From: Arcobacter aquimarinus
GTDB lineage: Bacteria > Campylobacterota > Campylobacteria > Campylobacterales > Arcobacteraceae
Direction: 5' to 3'
Length of the DNA stretch: 64,000 nt
Assembly (NCBI RefSeq): GCF_013177635.1
Contig: NZ_CP030944.1
Location: 2,108,001 to 2,172,000 of the forward strand
Each line of letters opens with the position of its first letter. The stretch's first letter is position 1. Under the pieces are notes generated by a model. That model had not been told where the DNA came from. It searched no databases and saw nothing but the letters and a program-made list of their open reading frames with translations. This document shows, one piece after another, positions 57,781 through 64,000 of this stretch. Position numbers and translations under genes: made by a program.

Positions 57781-59339
57781 ACAGATTAAAATACTACTTA
57801 GCACCTTTTATAGGGCTAAGTATAGCTTTACCAATACTAGCACTTCTTATTTACTTTGTACTAGAAGGAAATTTTAATAATGATTTTATTAAAACTAAAG
57901 TACTACTTGAATATACATCTAATACATCTTTTTTAATAGTAGGAACATTTATATTTGTTGTTATTTTAGGAACAATAACTTCTTATTTGAGTGCAAGATT
58001 TGAATATTTTGGAGATAAGTTTTTTACTATTTGCTTTATATTACCACTTGCTTATCCTGCTTATATTTTAGGATATGCTTATGTGGGGTTTTTTGAATAT
58101 AGGGGAATATTATCAGAAATTGTAGCTAATAATAGTATTCGATATGATATATTAAATGTCTATGGAGCGATTTTTGTTTTTTCTATTGCAATGTTCCCTT
58201 ATGTTTATATTTTAGCAAGAGTATCTTTTGCTTCTATTTCATCAACAGTTTTTGAATTAGTTTCTTTACAACAAATGAATCCCATCAAAGCCTTTTTTAA
58301 AGTATATTTTCCTCTTGCATACCCAGCAATTTTTGCGGGAAGTATTTTAGCAATTATGGAAACACTAAGTGATTATGGAACAGTTTTATATTTTGGTGTT
58401 GAAACTTTTAGTTTTGGAATATTTAAAAGTTGGTTTGGATATGGAGATTTAGCAGGAGCTATAAATGTAGCTATTGTTTTACTTATTTTTGTTTTTGGTA
58501 TTTTATGGACTGAATCTATTATTAGAAAAAAATATAGATTTGTAAGTTCAACTCATAGTGCAAAAAAAGTTTCAAAAATTAGATTAAAGGGTAAATATAA
58601 TATTTTTGCTTTTTTAATTTCATTTGTAATTGCAAGCATATCATTATTTATTCCTACATCTGTTTTAATATACTGGTTTATTTTAGATTTTAATACTTTA
58701 GATTTTACTACTTTTGGTTATTTATTAAATACCTTACAACTTAATATTATCTCTTCTGCTGTAATTATTTCTTTGTCTTTTATAGTTATTTATATGTTAC
58801 GATTTTATCCTTCGAATATAGCAAATATTACACATAAAATTTCTATATTAGGATATTCAATTCCTGGAGCTGTCGTTGGAGTTGGACTATTAATATTTAG
58901 TAGCTTTTTAGACAAAAGTTTAGGCTTTATACTTTTTAGTGGAACTTTTTTTATGCTTATTTTTGCTTATGCCACTAGATATTTTGCTTCAAGTATTGGC
59001 TCAATTGAAAATGGTTTTAGTAAAATTGATTCTAGTATTGATGACGCAAGTAAAATTTTTGGGAAAAGTGAATTGCAAAATATCTTTAAAGTATATTTAC
59101 CATTAATGAGACCATATATTTTAAGTGGTTTTTTAATTTTATATATTGATATTGCAAAAGAATTACCAGCTACGTTAATATTAAGACCTTTTAATTATGA
59201 TACCCTAGCTATTAGAATATATGAATTAGCAAGTAATGAAATGCTTTATAAAGTGGGTTTCCCTTCTCTTGTTCTAATTATTACAACAGCTATTGCTGTT
59301 ATGCTTTTAAACTCTAAATTTGTGAGAAGAAAAATATGA
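57777..59339 (+). CDS. fbpB: Ferric iron ABC transporter, permease (apparent ATA start)
   Basis: FbpB-type double permease, about 520 residues and 12 helices, with two EAA loops (MNPIKAFFKVYFPLAYPA and GKSELQNIFKVYLPLMRP). No ATG, GTG or TTG occurs in frame until TTG 57987, which would remove the first helix and about 70 residues. The frame is open and plainly coding back to 57777 (ATA AAC AGA TTA AAA...; then YYLAPFIGLSIALPILALLI). AAGGGA lies seven bases before this ATA, and ATAA overlaps the fbpA stop as ATGA overlaps do elsewhere here. A single G-to-A change would turn ATGA into ATAA, keeping the upstream stop but making the start ATA. Ends in an ATGA overlap with fbpC. Confidence 0.82.
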   Translation: MNRLKYYLAPFIGLSIALPILALLIYFVLEGNFNNDFIKTKVLLEYTSNTSFLIVGTFIFVVILGTITSYLSARFEYFGDKFFTICFILPLAYPAYILGYAYVGFFEYRGILSEIVANNSIRYDILNVYGAIFVFSIAMFPYVYILARVSFASISSTVFELVSLQQMNPIKAFFKVYFPLAYPAIFAGSILAIMETLSDYGTVLYFGVETFSFGIFKSWFGYGDLAGAINVAIVLLIFVFGILWTESIIRKKYRFVSSTHSAKKVSKIRLKGKYNIFAFLISFVIASISLFIPTSVLIYWFILDFNTLDFTTFGYLLNTLQLNIISSAVIISLSFIVIYMLRFYPSNIANITHKISILGYSIPGAVVGVGLLIFSSFLDKSLGFILFSGTFFMLIFAYATRYFASSIGSIENGFSKIDSSIDDASKIFGKSELQNIFKVYLPLMRPYILSGFLILYIDIAKELPATLILRPFNYDTLAIRIYELASNEMLYKVGFPSLVLIITTAIAVMLLNSKFVRRKI

Positions 59340-60268
59340 ATGAAATAGTTCAAGTAAAAAATTTACAAAAGATTTTTTGTAAAGGTAATATTTGTATTGC
59401 AAACAAAATTAATTTATCAATTAATGAAGGTGAAATTTTCACTATTTTAGGTAAAAGTGGAAGTGGAAAAACAACTTTTCTAAGAATGATTGCAGGCTTA
59501 GAAACCCCAGATGATGGAGAAATTTCAGTTGATAATAAAACTGTTTTTTCTAAAAATACAAATCTTTCACCAAAAGATAGAAAAGTTGCTGTAGTTTTCC
59601 AAAATTATGCTCTTTTACCTCACTTAAGTATTTCCTCAAATATAACATTTGGAAGCAAAGCTTCAAAAGATGAATTAGAAGATGTTTTGGAAAAAACAAA
59701 ACTAAAAGGTCAAGAAAATAAATTTCCTCATGAATTAAGTGGTGGGCAACAACAAAGGGTTGCGCTAGCACGTGCTATAATAAATAAAGCAAAAATACTT
59801 TTACTTGATGAACCTTTAAGTAATATAGACACAGAATTAAGATCTCATTTAAGAACTGAATTAAAAGAAATGATAAAAGCTTTTAATATCACTGCATTAT
59901 TTATAACTCATGATAAAGAAGATGCCTTTTATTTATCAGATAGAATTGCAATTATGCATGGGGGAAATATTTTACAAGTAGGAACAGCAAAAGAAGTTTA
60001 TCATCATCCAAAAGATTTATATTGTGCAAATTTTTTAGGAAAAATAACTCAACTTGAAGATAACACTTTTATAAGACCTGAACATATAGAAATTTGTCCA
60101 AATGGTCAATTTGAAGCTGTAATAGAAAATATAGTTTTTTATGGAAGTTTTTATGAAATTACAATAAATACTGGAAATAAAATTTTATTAGTTCATAGTT
60201 ACAACGACCATTTAGAAATTGGTCAAAAAATAAAATATAAGTTTAATGGAGAACTGTTAAGTTTTTAA
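59336..60268 (+). CDS. fbpC: Ferric iron ABC transporter, ATP-binding protein
   Basis: FbpC-type ATPase, 310 residues. Walker A GKSGSGKTTFLRMIAG, Q-loop VFQNYALLPHLS, signature LSGGQQQRVALARAI, Walker B ILLLDEPLSNID and H-loop THDKEDAF are complete; a TOBE-like C-terminal domain (about 240-310) is short and includes FIRPEHIEI. Powers iron import with FbpA and FbpB. Translation is probably coupled to the permease by the ATGA overlap. Confidence 0.95.
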   Translation: MNEIVQVKNLQKIFCKGNICIANKINLSINEGEIFTILGKSGSGKTTFLRMIAGLETPDDGEISVDNKTVFSKNTNLSPKDRKVAVVFQNYALLPHLSISSNITFGSKASKDELEDVLEKTKLKGQENKFPHELSGGQQQRVALARAIINKAKILLLDEPLSNIDTELRSHLRTELKEMIKAFNITALFITHDKEDAFYLSDRIAIMHGGNILQVGTAKEVYHHPKDLYCANFLGKITQLEDNTFIRPEHIEICPNGQFEAVIENIVFYGSFYEITINTGNKILLVHSYNDHLEIGQKIKYKFNGELLSF

Positions 60269-60312
60269 ACATAAAAATATTATATTTATTTTAAATATTG
60301 TAGAATAATTCT

Positions 60313-62577
60313 ATGATTATTAAAATATTACCAATTATTTTATTTTTTATTGTTACATTAAATGCAAATCAAAAAGTAACCCTTTATCTTGATTGGTTAA
60401 ATCAATTTCAATTTGCAGGTTATTATATAGCTAAAGAAAAAGGTTATTATAAAGATTTGGGCATTGATATTGAAATTAAAGAGTTTCAAGGTGATTATAA
60501 TTCTATAATAAAAAATGTAATTTCAAATGAAACTATTTATGCAATTGGAAAATCTTCTTTAATATTAGATAATAATCAAGATAAAAATATTATTCTACTC
60601 TCAACTATTTTCCAAAAATCTCCTTTAATATTATTAACTCTTGAATCGTCAAATATAAAAACACCTAAAGATTTAGAAAATAAAAAAGTTATGATTACTT
60701 CTGATGCAAAAGAATCTGCTTCAGTTAATGCAATGATTTTATCTCAAGGATTAAATTTAAATAGTGTTAATTTTTTAGAACATACTTTTGATATAAATGA
60801 TTTATTAAACAAAAAAGTTGATGCTTATGCTGGATATTTATCAAATGAACCTTATTTATTGGATAAAAAAAATATTAAATATAATATTATAAATCCAAGT
60901 GATTATAATTTTGATTTTTTTGAAGGAATATTATTTACTTCAAAAAAAGAGTTATCAAATAATCCAACAAGAGTTCTAAATTTCAATGAAGCTTCATTAA
61001 AAGGTTGGGAGTATGCTTTTAATAATATTGAAGAGAGTGTAAAAATAATTTATGAAAAATATAACACTCAAAATAAAACTTTAGATGAATTAATATTTGA
61101 AGCAAATATACTAAAAGATTTGTCTAATATAAAAGAAGAAACTCTAGGTACTATTAATTTAAATAAAATTAATGAAATAAATTCATTTTATAAATTTTTA
61201 GGATTAAATGCACAAAATAACTTTGATGCAGAATCTTTGATTTTTGATAAAACAAAAGTTTTACTTAATAAAGATATAAATAGTTATTTAAGAGATAATC
61301 AATTTACTTTACTTATAGAAAATAATAAAATTCCCTATTCTTTTAAAATTACAAATGAGCAAGTAGGGATTGAAATAGATTTTTGGAATCTATTATCAGA
61401 AAAAACAAATAAAGCTTTTAATATAGAAGAAAGATTAAGTACAAAAAACTTAAACATATTCACAAACAATATAAAAGTTCAATTCAAATATAGTACAAAA
61501 CCTATAAAAAATAATAAGTTCGTTTATACAAATTCTATAGCTAAAATTCCAATAGTAATGGCAACAAAAGATAATAAAAATTTGATAAATAATTTAGAAT
61601 ATTTAAGTAATGTAACTGTTGGTATCTCAGAAAAACTAGATTTGATAAAAGAATTACAACAGAATTATCCAAAAATTAATTTTATTGAGCTTAATTCAGT
61701 AGATAATGCTTTTAACAAATTAAAAAATGATGAAATATATGGATTTATTGATGATATTTACTCTATTTCTCATAAAATAAACTATGAAAATATTAAAAAT
61801 ATTAAAATAGTTCAAACATTACAATATAACCTAAATATCTATTTAGAAAGTGAAAATATTAACAAACCATTTATAAATCTTCTAAATATTGCAATAAGTA
61901 AATTAACTAATGAAGAAAAAAACAATATATTAAATGCTTATCAACAAATTTTATATCATGATAAAACTAATATAATTGAAATTTTAAAATATATTGTTCC
62001 TCTATTTTTTTTACTTAGTATTTTTATGTTTTTAAATTATAAATTGAATAGTGAAATCAAAAAAAGAAAAAATATAGAAAAAGAGTTATTAAAATTAGCA
62101 AATAAAGATAGCCTAACAAATATTTATAATCGAAGAAAAATCGAAGAAATTTGTGAAAATGAAATAGATAGAAATTACAGATATAACACTATTTTCTCAA
62201 TAATTTTCTTTGATTTAAATGACTTTAAACCAATAAATGACAAATTAGGACACCATATTGGAGATGAAGTATTAATCAATGTGGCACAAACTATAAAGAA
62301 AAATATAAGAAATTCAGATAGTTTAGGGAGATGGGGAGGAGATGAATTTTTGATTATTCTTCCAGAAACAAATCTAGAACAAGCTAAAAAAACTGTTACT
62401 CATTTAGAAAAGAAAGTTTCAAATATCATCATTGATTCAAATAAAAATTTAAAAATATCTTGTAGTTTTGGTGTTGCACAATATAAGAAAAATGATAGTT
62501 TCGACTCATTGATGGAAAAAGCTGATAAACTTATGTATGCATCAAAAACAATTTATAAAAATAAGAAGAAGGGTTAA
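60313..62577 (+). CDS. NMT1/THI5-like receptor fused to a diguanylate cyclase
   Basis: A 754-residue membrane protein. Signal peptide (1-18); NMT1/THI5-like binding domain (about 20-300; LYLDWLNQFQFAGYYIAKEK followed by GYYKDLGIDIEI); a second binding-protein-type domain (about 315-545; SYLRDNQFTLLIENNKIPYS, VGIEIDFWNLLSEKT); one membrane helix (about 555-577); then GGDEF domain with GGDEF at 675-679 and RNSD inhibitory site at 666-669. It should sense a periplasmic ligand and make cyclic di-GMP with product inhibition. NMT1/THI5 domains bind thiamine-precursor pyrimidines; ligand here unknown. 44 bases after fbpC, no ribosome site before the ATG; a TAGAAT at 60301-60306 could start a leaderless message. 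Confidence 0.88.
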   Translation: MIIKILPIILFFIVTLNANQKVTLYLDWLNQFQFAGYYIAKEKGYYKDLGIDIEIKEFQGDYNSIIKNVISNETIYAIGKSSLILDNNQDKNIILLSTIFQKSPLILLTLESSNIKTPKDLENKKVMITSDAKESASVNAMILSQGLNLNSVNFLEHTFDINDLLNKKVDAYAGYLSNEPYLLDKKNIKYNIINPSDYNFDFFEGILFTSKKELSNNPTRVLNFNEASLKGWEYAFNNIEESVKIIYEKYNTQNKTLDELIFEANILKDLSNIKEETLGTINLNKINEINSFYKFLGLNAQNNFDAESLIFDKTKVLLNKDINSYLRDNQFTLLIENNKIPYSFKITNEQVGIEIDFWNLLSEKTNKAFNIEERLSTKNLNIFTNNIKVQFKYSTKPIKNNKFVYTNSIAKIPIVMATKDNKNLINNLEYLSNVTVGISEKLDLIKELQQNYPKINFIELNSVDNAFNKLKNDEIYGFIDDIYSISHKINYENIKNIKIVQTLQYNLNIYLESENINKPFINLLNIAISKLTNEEKNNILNAYQQILYHDKTNIIEILKYIVPLFFLLSIFMFLNYKLNSEIKKRKNIEKELLKLANKDSLTNIYNRRKIEEICENEIDRNYRYNTIFSIIFFDLNDFKPINDKLGHHIGDEVLINVAQTIKKNIRNSDSLGRWGGDEFLIILPETNLEQAKKTVTHLEKKVSNIIIDSNKNLKISCSFGVAQYKKNDSFDSLMEKADKLMYASKTIYKNKKKG

Positions 62578-62585
62578 ACCCCCTT

Positions 62586-64000
62586 CTATTCAACCTCATC
62601 TTCAACAGTTTCTAATGCTGCTAAATAATCTTTAAATCTTTTTTGTCCTAAATTATCAGTTCTATAATCATTTATTAATTTTTCTATATAAGATACTATA
62701 CCAGTTGCTGGAACTTTAACTCCAACTTTTCTTGAAATTCTACTTTTGCTCGTACCTTCTAAATTTCCACCCAATAAAACTTCATAACCTTCTACTCTTT
62801 CACCTTCATGTCTAATCATACCTCCAACAAATCCTATATCTGAGATTTGTGGTTGAGAACATCCATTTCCACAACCTGAAATAGAAATTGTTACATCATC
62901 TTTAAATTCAGGGAATTTTTCTTCTAATTGAATCACTATTTTTTTAGCAAATTCTTTAGTTTCTGTAATTCCAAATTTACAAAACTCTTTTCCTGTACAA
63001 GATTGTAATCTTGCTCTAAAAGGAGTTGGATTGTATGGATAACCTAAAGCTACAAATTCATCTGCTAAAGCTTGAGCTACTTCATCTTTCACACCATAAA
63101 CTACAAAATTTTGAGTAGCTGTTAATGCGATTCCACCTGCATTATATTTTTTACAAATCTCATACATTGCTTGAAAATCACTTCCTGCTACTCTTCCTGA
63201 ATTTGTTGCAAATCCAATATAAGAATATCCAGCTTGTTTTGCTTTATTAATTCCAAAATGATTTCTATTTTCAAACGAAGCAATTTTTGGTTCTACCAAT
63301 CCTTCTTGAAGTTTATATCCAATATTTTTTTCTATCTCTTCAACAAACTTTTCAATTCCCCAATCATTTAATAAGTGTCTAACTCTTGCTTTGTTTCTAT
63401 TATCTCTATTTCCATTATCTCTAAAAATTTCAGCACATGCAACTGCAACTGCTCTTACTTGTTCTGGTTTTACATATCTATTTGCACGTGTAGCTATTTG
63501 TTTTGATTTTGATAAACCTCCACCAATAGTTAAATCAAATAAAACTCCACCATTATCAGCTTTAAAAGCAGTAAATGCAACATCTTGAATTTCGTGAGCT
63601 GCACAATGACATTTACATCCAGAAATACCTATTTTATATTTTCTTGGAAAATTACAATAACTATCTTCATTTTCATCAAAATATGTATCTACTTCTTTTA
63701 CTAAATCTCTTACATCATAAATTTCATCTTCATCAACACCACTTACAGGACATGTCATGATTGGTCTTGGTCCATCACCTGATGCCATTCTTGAAGTAAG
63801 TCCAACTGATTGTAATAATCTAAAAATTTCTGGCATATCTTTTATTTGAATATAGTGAAATTGAACATTTTGTCTAGTTGTAAAATCTACTAAACCTTGA
63901 GCAAAATCTTTACCAATTTTTGCCATAACTTCTAGTTGTTCTAAATTCATTTTAGTATCAACAAGTTTTATTCTTTTCATAAAGTATTTTTTGTCTTCTA
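62586..64000 (-). CDS. Sirohaem nitrite/sulfite reductase, 5' end outside the window
   Basis: Ferredoxin-type nitrite or assimilatory sulfite reductase hemoprotein. The sirohaem/[4Fe-4S] cysteines are present in SCTGKEFC and SGCGNGCSQP, with TTRQNVQFHYIQIKDMPEI near the visible start and PIMTCPVSG. An ATG exists at 63980, but the frame runs on upstream without a stop to the window edge (codons for EDKKYF), and the family has about 60-70 more residues there, so the gene is truncated by the window. Uses reduced ferredoxin or similar to make ammonia from nitrite (or sulfide from sulfite); which one cannot be decided. Convergent with the cyclase gene, eight bases apart. Confidence 0.9.
   Translation of the reverse strand, partial: EDKKYFMKRIKLVDTKMNLEQLEVMAKIGKDFAQGLVDFTTRQNVQFHYIQIKDMPEIFRLLQSVGLTSRMASGDGPRPIMTCPVSGVDEDEIYDVRDLVKEVDTYFDENEDSYCNFPRKYKIGISGCKCHCAAHEIQDVAFTAFKADNGGVLFDLTIGGGLSKSKQIATRANRYVKPEQVRAVAVACAEIFRDNGNRDNRNKARVRHLLNDWGIEKFVEEIEKNIGYKLQEGLVEPKIASFENRNHFGINKAKQAGYSYIGFATNSGRVAGSDFQAMYEICKKYNAGGIALTATQNFVVYGVKDEVAQALADEFVALGYPYNPTPFRARLQSCTGKEFCKFGITETKEFAKKIVIQLEEKFPEFKDDVTISISGCGNGCSQPQISDIGFVGGMIRHEGERVEGYEVLLGGNLEGTSKSRISRKVGVKVPATGIVSYIEKLINDYRTDNLGQKRFKDYLAALETVEDEVE

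Noticed and set aside
57987-59339. TTG at 57987 as the start of the iron permease
   Set aside because: It would remove the first membrane helix although the upstream frame is clearly coding and gives a protein of the family's normal length (about 520 residues).
62567-62587. Hairpin between the cyclase and reductase genes as a terminator
   Set aside because: Seven-base arms overlap both stop codons, but no U run follows on the plus strand and only a mixed one on the minus, so termination is not supported.

Overview
The window is low-GC bacterial chromosome from an Arcobacter-group member of the Campylobacterota. The best species clue is the voltage-gated channel at 13483-14292. It matches NavAb of Arcobacter (Aliarcobacter) butzleri, as I remember it, almost residue for residue through S4 and the pore. 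Supporting signs are the 16S and 23S sequence, separate but overlapping rpoB and rpoC, a futalosine-pathway MqnA, TATAAT-type promoters with little -35 signal, and an adenylylation-less GlnA. The exact species cannot be fixed from the sequence alone. I saw no CRISPR array, insertion sequence, integrase or prophage.

Layout. 1-8.2 kb: minus-strand housekeeping (GT9-like protein, U32 protein, a zinc-binding type chemoreceptor, recN, nadK). 8.2-11.2 kb: str operon rpsL-rpsG-fusA (minus). 11.4-16.9 kb: an accessory block (MFS exporter, DUF2971 protein, NavAb-type channel, ParA plus small basic partner, a frameshifted double-cupin gene, YciI protein, small membrane protein). It lies exactly between rpoC and rpsL, which are often neighbours in this phylum. 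16.9-31 kb: a large minus-strand transcription and translation block read as tRNA-Phe, -Thr, -Tyr, -Gly, tuf, rpmG, tRNA-Trp, secE, nusG, rplK, rplA, rplJ, rplL, rpoB, rpoC. Its gaps hold several strong hairpins and a likely L10 leader. 31-48 kb: peptidoglycan and division genes (murD, mraY, mrcA, uppP, murG, ftsW, ftsI) mixed with gpmI, an ATPase, glnA, a HisJ-type phosphatase, a diguanylate cyclase response regulator, moaE/moaD, mqnA and a cyclophilin. 48.3-54.1 kb: one complete rRNA operon, 16S-tRNA-Ile-tRNA-Ala-23S-5S (minus), with a consensus promoter, processing stems and terminator. 54.2-64 kb: pseudopilin, GT-C enzyme and TrpG/PabA; a Fur-box-preceded ferric iron ABC operon; a two-ligand-domain diguanylate cyclase; and a sirohaem nitrite/sulfite reductase cut by the window end.

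Most genes are conserved. The items most worth a second look are: the iron permease gene, which appears to start with ATA where an ancestral ATGA junction became ATAA; the double-cupin gene broken by one lost base; the hairpin that buries the start codon of the DUF2971 gene; the plasmid-like ParA cassette beside an AT-only tract; the Fur-linked NMT1/THI5-like receptor fused to a GGDEF domain; and the set of hairpins in the ribosomal/rpo block. I did not find a clearly new multi-gene system. The 11.4-16.9 kb block is the only stretch that looks like an accessory insertion.
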